Of a stretch of 64,000 bases of DNA, positions 51,686 through 61,801 are shown piece by piece. The DNA comes from Porphyra umbilicalis (Eukaryota; Rhodophyta; Bangiophyceae; Bangiales; Bangiaceae). The position numbers were made by a program, and so were the translations under genes. Under the pieces are notes generated by a model. The model did not search any database. It worked only from the letters and a program-made list of their open reading frames with translations, and was not told the origin of the DNA. Location: contig KV918986.1 of NCBI GenBank assembly GCA_002049455.2, positions 1 to 64,000 of the forward strand, in the 5' to 3' direction. Position 1 is the stretch's first letter, and every line of letters starts with the position of its first letter.

Positions 51686-52199
51686 GGGGGGGGGGGGGCG
51701 CGGGCGTTCTGGCTGTGGCGTAGGCGGCGTGTAGGGTAGAGGGCCGCTCCCCACCGGCAGTGGGGAGCGCCCATGACTTTTGGTGAGGGCAACTAAAGGG
51801 GGTGACGACGTGGGAATCGACGGCGCAGGGCAACAGAGGTGTGGTGACCGGCAGTACATGGCCGCGCCATGGCGTTGCGTTGGCAAGTGCCACGGGCGCC
51901 GATGTGGCGCGCTTGGCGGAGGACAGTCCGTCTGCCAGACCGCGCACCTGGGGGGGGTGGCTGACCCGCAGCCGACAGTTGGCAGAAGAGACGCGAATGC
52001 TGCGGCTACAAGAACCAGACTTGCTGCGGCGTCGTCCGAGTCCAGCTCCAGGCACGCGACGTGGATCCATGCACAAAGGGTGACGAGTAAGTGTCTTGTG
52101 GAACAGAGTGCTACAACATAACACAGTCGTCGTCAAACGTTCTTCCGGTATGGTGCGCCTCACGACAACTGGATGCGTCATCGCTTCATCGGCATGAGG
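51686..52199. other. Intergenic, no feature seen
   Basis: No protein-like frame. Immediately right lies an inverted relic of the DUF2207-like tail. Confidence 0.35.
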
Positions 52200-52390
52200 G
52201 AGGGGGGGCAGCAACAGTGGGGGAGGCGGCGGGGGGCGCAGCGGTGGGGGAGGCGGTGGGGGAGACGGAGGCGGCAGAGTGGCGGAGACGCCGGGGGGGG
52301 GGGGCTGCTAGGCGCACCAGGCCGCACGGTGGAACGCACACCCGTTCTTGTCCGTGGACGTCGACGGCCGCAGCGTCAGCTTGCACTGGA
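52200..52390 (+). pseudogene. Relic of the DUF2207-like family tail, opposite strand
   Basis: On the plus strand the Gly/Arg-rich region is followed by ARRTRPHGGTHTRSCPWTST, clearly the end of the tail of the paralogues at 37.0 and 44.75 kb (RPHGGTHSHPCLWPST and RPHGGTHSRACSWAST). Only the last part of the tail is present. It is therefore a third, fragmentary copy in inverted orientation. Its right edge overlaps the minus-strand gene that ends at 52376. Confidence 0.65.
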
Positions 52391-53326
52391 ATCCCCATCA
52401 GACGCAAAATTCGGATGGGCTTCGATATGTAGGCTGTTGCTGCGCCCATCGAACGGGCCCTGCGATGAATATGGATGGGGCAGTTTGATGAGCTCTCTTC
52501 GATGGGCTTGAAAGTGTATTACTGAAAGCGCGTTCGCGAAAACACCCTGGACTTGCAAAACGATAGAACTGTTTTCACACGACGAAAGATACATAGGCAA
52601 GTCGAGCACCGCCTCCCGGGTGAGCGTCACCTGCACGACCGGCGCCGCTTGGGAGCGCACGTACGAGCGGGAGATCAGAAAAAAGGAGACGAGGAAGGCG
52701 GCCATGGCGGCGGTGGTGGCGGTCGCCGACGTGACCACCGCTTGCTGGCGTAGGGGCCGCTCCGCCCACCGCCGCCGCGGCGTCCACCGCGGCCCGCACG
52801 AGCGGCAGCTGCTGCCGTCGGCGGGGTACCCGCCCACTGGTGGGTAGCGGCCGCCCGCACGCTCCTCGACGACCAGCGCTTTGTCTTCGTCCGAGGGGGG
52901 GTAGGTGATCGCCGCGAGGGGCTCCTGCCGCACCCACCGGAGGGTCAGCAGCGGCCGCCACCGCCGTGGCGGGCGGCGGCTGCCACCGAGGTACGGCCGC
53001 CACCATCCGAGCAAACACCGGCCGAAGCTGGCTGGGCAGTCGTCGCTTGCCGCAGCGCAGACTCGAGGCCGAGCTGTGCGATGCGCACGTGCGCGGCGGC
53101 GACGCGGTGGATGGGGAGGGGGGGGTATGTGGGGCCACAGAGGGGGAGGGGGGGGAAGAAGCCGTCGATGGCACGGGGGGGCGGGCGGCGGGGTGGAGCG
53201 AGAAAATAGCAGGGGCGCCACGCCGCCGCCACCGCCGGTGCCGGCACCGCCGCGGCCGCGGCCGCCGCGGCCGCGGCCGCCACTCGCTGCCGTGTGCGGG
53301 CGCGCGTCGTGCGCACGGTCGTCCAC
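52376..53326 (-). CDS. Hypothetical single-pass membrane protein, incomplete
   Basis: The C-terminal part is convincing: LLTLRWVRQEPLAAITYPPS, a Tyr/Gly/Pro-rich stretch, then a membrane helix in AVVTSATATTAAMAAFLVSF and VQVTLTREAVLDLPMYLSSC. From about 52.55 kb to 52376 the reading looks less protein-like and reaches the relic tail, so the true 3' end may lie earlier, possibly at a splice site. The N-terminal half (53.33-52.95 kb) is low complexity, and a better N-terminus (MSALNALRPAWSLPF) exists in another frame at 53460. No family is recognised. Confidence 0.35.
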   Translation of the reverse strand: MDDRAHDARPHTAASGGRGRGGRGRGGAGTGGGGGVAPLLFSRSTPPPAPPCHRRLLPPPPPLWPHIPPPPHPPRRRRARAHRTARPRVCAAASDDCPASFGRCLLGWWRPYLGGSRRPPRRWRPLLTLRWVRQEPLAAITYPPSDEDKALVVEERAGGRYPPVGGYPADGSSCRSCGPRWTPRRRWAERPLRQQAVVTSATATTAAMAAFLVSFFLISRSYVRSQAAPVVQVTLTREAVLDLPMYLSSCENSSIVLQVQGVFANALSVIHFQAHRRELIKLPHPYSSQGPFDGRSNSLHIEAHPNFASDGDSSAS

Positions 53327-53460
53327 TGCTCACCGCCGCGTCGGCGGCAGGCGCGGCGGCAACACCGCCAGCGGCGGTGGCCGCCGCCCCCACCCGCCGC
53401 GCGCGGGTGTTGCGGGAAGGGAAGCGACCACGCAGGCCGCAGCGCATTCAGCGCCGACAC

Positions 53461-54518
53461 GACCCCCTGTTTGAAAAATCAAAACCGACGTCTCCCACAG
53501 GGCCCGCAGAGCCCGATTCTGCCCAACTACCGCGGAATTGCGACATCATGGCCGTTCGTGGCCGCGTCCACCTGCCCCCACGACCCCGTAAACGCCGCAC
53601 CTGCCCTCACGCACCTTTTTAACCATGATTCTGCTTCCGCGGACCGTACGGGCGATGAAGACGTCGCCACCTCTAGCAAGATCACAGAAAGATGGGGGCA
53701 GCCCCGGCGCATGTTCCCATAGTCAAGAAAGCGCCGGGGGACGTCCTCCAACGGCGTAGGGAGCCAAACGGACCGCCAAAAACATTTTTTTAAGTACTCC
53801 CGCAACGTGCACTGGAAAAAAGGACTTTTTTTCCGACGTGTGGGTGTGAGAAAGCACCCTAGACTAAAGTCCAGGGAACTGTAGTGCATTTCTGGGTGTG
53901 GCGCAGTGCCTAGCCGCATCCGCGCAGCCTCGGGACTGTTGTCGAGACAATATCGAGAGGAGCATCGAGTGCTTAGTAGTTCCCGCCCGCATGACCCGCC
54001 ATTTTTGGCCCACAAGCGATCTGGTGTATCTCAGATTACCAGAAGGCCTCCCATCACCGAAAGTGGGGTCAAGTGTGAAGTGACTCGACACCAAATTTGT
54101 GACGGTCTTCTTGCATGAACATGGGTGTCTGGAGGTAGTTGATACAAGTCGGAGCTCGTTTGTAACTGTACAGTATCCCGTCGGATTCGGCAGCGGCGTT
54201 GGCGGATCCCACCACCCGGAACCGCCACCCAAGAGAACACCCCGTGTGAGAAAGCCGGAGCCATTGGCCAGTGGCTTCGGTCGCCGGACCAGATCCGTCC
54301 TGTGGGCACACGAATGGCAGCGAGACTGCAGCCCTGGCATTGGCACCACACATCCACAAACAGGTCCTGCCCCGAGTGCACGTGAGGCTGCGCTTTGTTT
54401 TGTGGTACGCCGGAGCGGCGCGCTCCTGTGTCTGTATGCTCGTCACTACGCGCTGTCTAGCTTGAGTATCTCTACCCTCTTCCACAGATTGATCCCCCCG
54501 TCCCCCATTCTCTTCGAC
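53461..54518. other. Region upstream of the CxC-type gene; nothing seen
   Basis: The frame of the next gene is open from 54099 but has no conserved residues until 54519. No repeat was recognised. Confidence 0.4.
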
Positions 54519-56123
54519 ATGACTCTTCTTGCCGTCGAGTTTGAGCGATGCCTGGGGACCTCCTGCAACGCCTACAAGCTGCGCAACCGCGTCGCCGTTT
54601 CGGTCACCGTGCGGACCGTACGTGGCATTTACAACGCACGTGCTCTCTCCCGCTCCTGCGACAAGTGCCGGACGCAGTACACTCCGGGTATGACGACGTA
54701 CAAGCCCGACTACTTTGTCAACGAGATCCAGCCGTGGGTGACATCTGCGCTCCCCATCCCTGCCGTTGACTTGGACGCCGCAGTGGGAGTCCGAGCGCAC
54801 AGCCCAGTTCAAGGCCTCGTGCGCGTCTCAAACCACCATTTCGTCGAGTTGACGCTTGCTCGGTCTTGGTACCTTCAAGCCACGATGGGCCGGTCATCAA
54901 CCGAGAGCCAAGCCCTGGTGCGCGCGGCGACGGCGACGTCTGATACGCTCCTCGACAATATGGACGGGTTCGACGGGGTGGAGGAGGAGGGGGGCCTAGG
55001 GCAACTGATTTGGGCATCCATCGTGTTCTATGGGGCTTTTCTCTTCGAGCAGCGGCGCGGCTGCGTCAATGTGGCCTGGCTGACAGTCCACGACGTGCAG
55101 CGGACGCGCAGCTCCCTCCGCACATCCCTCCATGCCCTGTGCCGTCGGATGGTCGGCGTGTGGCAGCGTGTTGGGTTTTTCCACGCACGTCACGAGTGTG
55201 ACAGGTGCCGTCTGTTTAACGGCATCGACTATCTTGTGGGTGACGGCGTTGCTACGGGGGGGATTGTATGCGGCATGGAGGGCTGCCTTGATCCCCCCGT
55301 CCACAATCTTCGGTTTTGCGTGCATCACTCGGCGCGTGAGCGCGTCTGCGCTGTCGTGCGGGTGTCGTCATCATCCGGGCCGTGCGGGGAGCCCCGGGCG
55401 CCCCGAGCTCCCTCCGCTGGTCGACAGGCGTTCTGGCTCGTTTGCCGGCGGCACATCCCATTGGAGGAGGCCCACGAGCGGCGCGCGAACTCGGCGGCCA
55501 CGCGTCGCAACGGGAGTGTACCCGGTAACGTTGCAGCAGATGCGGCTGCTTCTGTGGACGGGGACGGCGGGGACCAGTTTGGTGCTCATGGTGGGGGGCC
55601 TGGATCGGGGCTGCGGGCCGTGTGGCGTCGTCAACACGTCCAGCGCTATGTTGTTTTCAGCCGACCTTGTGGGGTTGTTGTCTTTGCTCAGTTTCTGTCG
55701 GGTGGGGAGGGACCCGCGACAGTTCTCGCTTCCATGGCCCGGGCGGTGCGTTGCCTTGAGCGCACCCCGTCGGCTATTGGCTACGACATGTGCTGTCGCA
55801 TCCACCAGCACCTGCGTGGACCCAATGTTGTGCGGCGGGATGCCGACACCGTAGCCGGGGCTGTCTTGGTAGTGCCTCGCTTCCATGAGCGTACTCACCG
55901 ACTCTGTGCGCCTCATTGCATGTCTTCGTGTCGAATGTCGTGCTATCCCGAGTTGGTCGGGCCTGATGGCAGAACGAGTCTCTCTAACACCTCGCGGGCC
56001 GAGCAGCACTTCAGGTTTCTGCGTGGATGGCAAAATACAGTCCACAGCATGCACTGCGACAAGGCCGACTTCATGCTGGGTTGTGTTGAGGAGGAGCGCA
56101 ACTTTGACTTGCTCCGGCGCTAG
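54519..56123 (+). CDS. CxC5/CxC6-type cysteine-cluster protein, KDZ-transposase associated
   Basis: Start 54519 gives 534 residues; the frame is open 140 codons farther up but without family signal. The first part matches the CxC5 cluster in pattern: a Cys pair in ERCLGTSCNAYKLRNRVAV, a Tyr/Asn stretch, then SCDKCRTQYTPG. The middle has CGMEGCLDPPVHNLRFCVHH and then CAV, the CxC6 pattern of C-x-x-x-C and C-x-x-H. The C-terminal third has IGYDMCCRIHQHL, VVPRFHERTHRLCAPHC, and the end motif NTSRAEQHFRFLRGWQNTV with a FML...ERN tail, as in the fungal proteins that carry CxC5 and CxC6 beside KDZ (Kyakuja-Dileera-Zisupton) transposases. It is intact and intron-free. The family assignment is from pattern memory; function (transposase or accessory) is not established. 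Confidence 0.7.
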   Translation: MTLLAVEFERCLGTSCNAYKLRNRVAVSVTVRTVRGIYNARALSRSCDKCRTQYTPGMTTYKPDYFVNEIQPWVTSALPIPAVDLDAAVGVRAHSPVQGLVRVSNHHFVELTLARSWYLQATMGRSSTESQALVRAATATSDTLLDNMDGFDGVEEEGGLGQLIWASIVFYGAFLFEQRRGCVNVAWLTVHDVQRTRSSLRTSLHALCRRMVGVWQRVGFFHARHECDRCRLFNGIDYLVGDGVATGGIVCGMEGCLDPPVHNLRFCVHHSARERVCAVVRVSSSSGPCGEPRAPRAPSAGRQAFWLVCRRHIPLEEAHERRANSAATRRNGSVPGNVAADAAASVDGDGGDQFGAHGGGPGSGLRAVWRRQHVQRYVVFSRPCGVVVFAQFLSGGEGPATVLASMARAVRCLERTPSAIGYDMCCRIHQHLRGPNVVRRDADTVAGAVLVVPRFHERTHRLCAPHCMSSCRMSCYPELVGPDGRTSLSNTSRAEQHFRFLRGWQNTVHSMHCDKADFMLGCVEEERNFDLLRR

Positions 56124-59100
56124 TGCGCTCCTCTGTTGTTTAGGTGTAGAGTACGTGTCTGTCTATTCAATAGTAGCTTGTTATCTCTTTGCACTTGCTA
56201 GTGTACAGAGCCCCGACATCTGGCCGACAACAGGTCGATGCACGCGTTTAGGAAGTATTCTACTCATGGAAGCAACAAACAACCGACAAAAGATGGCGGG
56301 GACATTGCCTTAGCGGCCCTTGTTCCAGCTGGAAAGCACAATGTCGGCCGCCACCACGTTTGAGAGAAAGCAGGCCCAGGTCAGGACGCTCAGGTCGCGA
56401 CAGCGCGTGGACGTCACGGTGGCCATTGTTCGCGTGGGTGGCCAGTGACAACTACATTCCCACGTCCGGCACGCTGTCTCCACTCGCGGAGGCCTTCTCG
56501 CCTCCTGCAACATAACCAAAGAAGGAAACATGGCCGGGGCGGGAGCCGTCCGATACAACTGCGGAAAGCCGGCCTGCTCGTCAGATCCAAGGAATTGTCA
56601 GACTACATATCAAGTCGCGGATGCCAATTCTAATGTAATGGGAATACCGTTTCGAGAAAGAGTCCTCATTCTTTGCCATGGGCGCAGCACCGCCGAAGAA
56701 GTCGACAGAGAGATGCACACCCGTCAAGCGCCGCTGAGTACAGAGCCACAGGCAAGCACTTTTTTCTTGTAGCGGTGTACTCTTCAACTCAGAACGAGAC
56801 GGCACCGAACGTACTGTTCAAATAGGCTTGGCAACGGCACCTCCGAGCAACTCGACCCTCGACGCTGCCATCACTCGAAGTGCTTTCATGGAGATGAAGT
56901 GTGCCGACAGCGCTCACCTTCACGCCTCGCCACAAAGGAGAGTCGTAGTGTCTCAGTTCGCCAGTGGCAAGAAGGGCAGGAGCGGCCACCAAGTCATGAA
57001 CGCTCGGCGTCACTAGGTCTGCTCGCATACCTAGGCAGGAGCCACCACATTGCTCGGCGTACGCACCATTGCCGTAGCTACTACGATGAGCACAGGCAGG
57101 ACCACCTCCAGAAGGTCTACATTTCTTTATTTTTCCAGTCCCCGTCTGACAGCCGTGGCGGCGCGTCATTGCCGCGGCGCGGTCTCGCCAGGGGATACAA
57201 AGGCTATCTGCTTCTGCCGAAAGTGCTTTCCACTACCACGAGCAAGCGCTTCGGCGAGCACCCGCACGAAACTGGGCTGATAGTGGTATCAGGAGTAAAC
57301 GGAGGCGCATCTATGTTTACTACAATGAGAACATGACTGTGGCGTCACTTCTCGACTGCACCGCGACATGAAGTAAAAGTGTGAACCTCCACGGCCACAC
57401 ACAAGAGAGCGTCTGCTCCAGCCAGCGCCGCAAACGCACGGCGAGTCCATCGCGGAACGCAGGTGGGCGGCGGGCAAAGGGGCGCCGCAAGCGATGCAGC
57501 AGCCCCCACCATGGGACCTGGCTGAGGCACACCACGCGGGCTACAACGCTGGATGTAACGCATGTGGCGGCGCAGCCGCCGCTGCTGCCAGCCTCAACCA
57601 AGTGCAACATCGCCTCGAAGAACCGCAGCGCACAAAGCAGCACCGACAGACGGGGCTGCAGACGAGGACGTGCGCCCTCTGGGCGGGCGATGGTAAAATC
57701 GGGGCACCCACGTGAGATGATTACCTGTAGTGGGACCGCTCACCGTGATGAGGGGAAAGCAACATGGGGGTGTCTTGGTAGAGTGACTACCAAACGACTG
57801 GGAATAGTCGTGTCGGGGTCGCGGTCCGTACAGCTACTGCCGCGGGATAGAGCACACGCTGCAGCTGCGAGCTTGACGGAGCTCGTGCAGCTTGCACAAA
57901 GAAAATAGACGTCCGCGCACGCGACGTCTACGCTCTGGCATGTACAGTGAGTTGCAAAAACACAAAAGGAGTAGGAACTGATGTCCCGTTCTGATGCGAC
58001 CCGATTTCACTGTCAAGTAACTTGAAGCAAGCATTACGAATGTCTCCGGCGCTACGATTAGAAACGTGGTACCACGGTGTACACGACGACGGCCTACTAC
58101 CCCTTGACGACTTGCGTCACTGCACCACTTGCCGCAGCACGAGTTTCACGTCGTGGGCGAATCTGGGTTACGGAGCATAGCACACCCTAATAACAGGTCT
58201 TCTCCTGCCAATTACTGGTCAGGCCACGTTAATTCTAAATCGAAGCAGACGCAATGTTTGAAACCGGGAGGATTGACATCCATTTATCGCATTCTCCTTT
58301 TTCCAACTACTGAGCGGGGCATTTTCCCACTCGGCCACAGGGACCTTTGCTGTCCGATCGCGTCTCCTAATGCAATGTATAGCATTGATTCTGTCTCTGG
58401 TCTCGGGTTCGATCTTCTCCGGTCGGAATAAAAAAGGACTCCATCCGGGCGTACAACACCGCAGCACCCAGTTTGCTTCGATTCTTGCGCTTGTATGCTT
58501 CTTGGGCCGGGCTTTCAGATCCCGCCTGGTTGCAGCGCGTGTGGCCGACTATCAAGTTAGCGCCTCGGCGACCCCCCCCGCTTGCCCGCCGTCGCCAACG
58601 CACCGAAGATGCTGATTCTCGGGCTTCTGTTCTGTTGCAACCACCGCAGACATGGGCGCCCCCTATTGCACTAAGGGGGGCCTGCAGGCCACGGGCGTTG
58701 ACACTTTCCCTACCGATGCACCGCAACAGCCACATAGGCACGTCTGCCGCATGCTCGTAGTCTGCCCCCACAGCCCGTGGAGGCGGGAGATGCGTCGGCG
58801 CCATCAGCCCCGCCAGCGCTGGTAGCCGTCCCCGGCAGCGTCATCATAGCTGGGTCGGCCGGGCCCACGGCCCGTCATGGTACGATACAAGGTTTCGCTG
58901 GCACCCCGACCCACTAGCTGGACCCATGGCGTTGGCCACGGTGTGGCCAACCTGTGCATCGCCCCCACAACTGCAGCACGCAATGGGGAGCACGCTGCTC
59001 AGCGTGATGCCCAAAAGGGGCAGCCAAAATACTACTGACGGAACCGTGCCGAGTGCAGAGGTGACGTCCGCCAACCACGTGGCCCCTCTATGCGCCTTTC

Positions 59101-59597
59101 ATGTATGCGGGCTGTGCGCGGCCGACAGGGCCAATGGCGACCCAGAAGCAGAGAGAGGTGCGCGCACTAGCAACCAGGTAAGTGATGTTGTGCCTAGACC
59201 GCCCCTCCCAGAGGACGCCACCGCTAACGTCGGAAGACTACATCGACGCAGTGCCCGAACGCAGCAAAGACGCGTCCCTCTGCGTGCCAGTCCCATAGCC
59301 GCTCAGCGTGCCACCGCGCTTCCATAGACCCAGGAATGGTGGCAGAGGCGTCCGACCCACGTCCCCACGGCCTCCCCCGGCCGCAGAGCCCCCGCTTGCT
59401 ACCCTCCCCGCATTGTCCTGCCTTTCCCCGACATTTTCAGAGTCCTTCGGGCTGATGCTTGTAGCCTGTATGGCGGGGGCTTTCTGTCGCTGCACCCACC
59501 GACGCCGTCGCGAGGTTGGTTCCTGCCTTGAATCGCCGGCCTTCAACTCCGAGATCTGCGCGCATGCCGATGGAAAGGCACCAGTCGCAGCGCCCTC
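56124..59597. other. Gene-poor region right of the CxC-type gene
   Basis: No frame of protein-like composition over more than about 100 residues. A plus-strand frame near 58.47-58.76 kb (FLRLYASWAGLSDPAWLQRV) looks protein-like but short and is probably a fragment of an element. Nothing else was identified. Confidence 0.4.
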
Positions 59598-60152
59598 AGA
59601 GCGTCTCCACCAATGGCTCCAACCGTCCAAACAGCCAAACGTGGCACCGTTTGGCCGTTTGGACGGTTGGAGCACTGGTGGCTGGGATCCGCTCCAAAAC
59701 TAGGGTGTGACGGGGCTGTGACGGCCCATAAATAGACCGGTTCACATTTTCTAATCCGTTAATGCATCTCGTGGTGGCCTCGCGGGATCGCCCTTCTTTT
59801 GGAGCTTGAACGGCAGCGCCACTCCAAACAGGCCTGTTTGGAGACGCCCCGAGTCGTTTGGCCAACCCCTGGTTCCCTGTTCGAACCACGAAAGCCAATG
59901 GAAAGCGTGACCCGTGGCTTGCAGACAGTTGCGAGACGATCTGGCAGTCATGGAGATTCTCTGTAGTGCATCTGTGGGAATACTGGCGTGCCACAAAAGA
60001 GGCCCACCGCCAGAGACGTCGAGACGAGCCCAAGCTTGAGACGTGATCTGCGTAGTTTTAGCTCTGCGTTTGGAGAGCCAGTGACAGCACCACACGTTGT
60101 GCACACGTGGCCGTTGGGTTGGACGGTTGGCTCCATTGGTGGAGATGCTCTC
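59598..60152. mobile_element. MITE-like element with long inverted ends and an internal hairpin
   Basis: The left end (AGAGCGTCTCCACCAATGG, then CTCCAACCGTCCAA, 59598-59630) is the inverted counterpart of the right end (AGAGCATCTCCACCAATGG, then AGCCAACCGTCCAA, read leftward from 60152). There are a few mismatches over about 45 bases. Within the left end lies a near-perfect hairpin (59616-59640 against 59649-59673, one mismatch, 8-base loop). The interior has no coding capacity. No target duplication was confirmed. Confidence 0.65.
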
Positions 60153-61801
60153 ATGACCTGGTAGTGTCGCGCTGCTGAGACGGCTCGGCTGGATCGCTTT
60201 AGTCCTAGAATAAGAAATGCGGTTTGAAGCACTCGGGTGGCCGCAGTGACACAGGAGGCTGTATTACTCACGGTGCCCACCAGCGGGCCGCAGGACCCTA
60301 AAGACATGCCGGTGCCGTTTCACGCCGATGAGAAACTTGGGGAAAGCGTGGCGGGTGCCATGACGCTGGGCATCAGCGAAAGGAATGCCCCAGCGCTGGC
60401 GGGGTGCGCCCAAGCACACCCATCAGCCCCCCAGATCGTCGCCTGGCCGCCGGCGCCGAAAAGACTGCTGTGCCTCCTCAAGCCAGGTGCCTGGAGTGGA
60501 GAATAACCCAACGGCGCATGGCGGCGCGAGCTTTTGCCCATCGCCCTCTACGACTGTGTGCACGGCGCCAGCGGCATGCCGTCTGAAGGTACGACCTCTT
60601 GCAGCGGATCTTCGCTACCGGCCAACACGCGCTTGGCACCGAATAATTGCGGCGCAAGAGTCGCAATGCCTACATTGGATTTTACTTGCGCTGGTGCCTG
60701 TGGGTACGTCAACTGGCTTGCCGGAGAGCAATTTGTCATACCACCCCCTTCCCCACTATAGTATCGCCGTCAGCATTCCTTTGGTCCGTACCCCACTTCA
60801 GCAGATCCAGGCCTACCCTTTTATCCCTTGTGGCCGTTCCGGCGTCTGTGCTGTCTCTCTAGCCCGACCATCCGACGACACAATGACAAAGAGTGGCCGG
60901 CCTACGCGTGAGACACCGCAAGCCATGGCGCCCGCGCACGAAGCGACGGTTTTCCGTGCCGCCGTGCTGAGTCACCAGTCGCCTCGCCCCCTGTTTCTGG
61001 CAGGAACCTCGGCACCGCCACCTCCGTTTTCCGGACAGAACTGTTTCGTCCGACTCGGAGCGAGGGTAGCGTCCTTCCACCGTCCCTAGGCTCTCATTGT
61101 AGTGGCTTTTTACGCTACCCGTCAGAGTCACTCGCATCGGCAGGGTCGCCCTTTCCCATGACACACTGTCATCCGCCGCTGTGGCGGCGGACCCGCTCGC
61201 GCCCACGTGACCGTCGCCGGTTGTGACAGACAGCGGCAGTTGCCATGGTGCAACACTAGGTGGAAAATGCACCTAAGAGCGCGCATGACCATCTCGTAGT
61301 CCCTATCCCTACCTATACTCTTCACCCCCGACCCTCCCCCGCAGCTTTTAGCCGCCCACAACACGGCCGTGGTAGCCTAGGTGGTGAGAAGCTGTCTCTG
61401 CTACATGTGAGACGGTGGCCAGCGGCAGAAAAACGCGGCGACGGATCTAGAGATTCCCCTGTGCCCTAACCTGTACCACATACTTGAAAACGGCGGCCTC
61501 TCCCGCTACCACCACCACTATAGGAGACGCTTCAACAATGGCTTTCGTGTACTCTGTGGCCGCCCTCGCCCCTCCGCTCCTTCTCATCGGATGGCCTGCA
61601 ACCGGGTTGCCGCGGGCAGGTGGAAACGGAGTGAGGGATGTCTTGGGAAAAAAACAGAAAATGAGACAAAGGAGCTTGTGATTGGTGACGGAGGCGCGTG
61701 CGCCTGGTCGAGGAATAGATGTGCCCTGTGTCGTCGGTTGCCATACTTGAGCTAATGAAAAAAAGAAAAATAAACAGCTAGAAGGCATCGACGCTTGCGT
61801 A
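60153..61801. other. Intergenic, no feature seen
   Basis: Frames on both strands are short and of mixed composition without motif. The stretch is presumably the 3' flank of the minus-strand gene ending at 61802. Confidence 0.4.

Noticed and set aside
54099-54518. N-terminal extension of the CxC-type protein
   Set aside because: The frame is open but the family pattern begins only at 54519 and the upstream codons look random.
58400-58435. tRNA-like T-arm (GGTTCGATC)
   Set aside because: No acceptor stem, D-arm or anticodon arm could be paired around it.
58367-59296. Small ORFs, one with a hydrophobic segment (58844-59074 minus)
   Set aside because: They are short, lack conserved motifs, and sit in sequence resembling decayed repeats.
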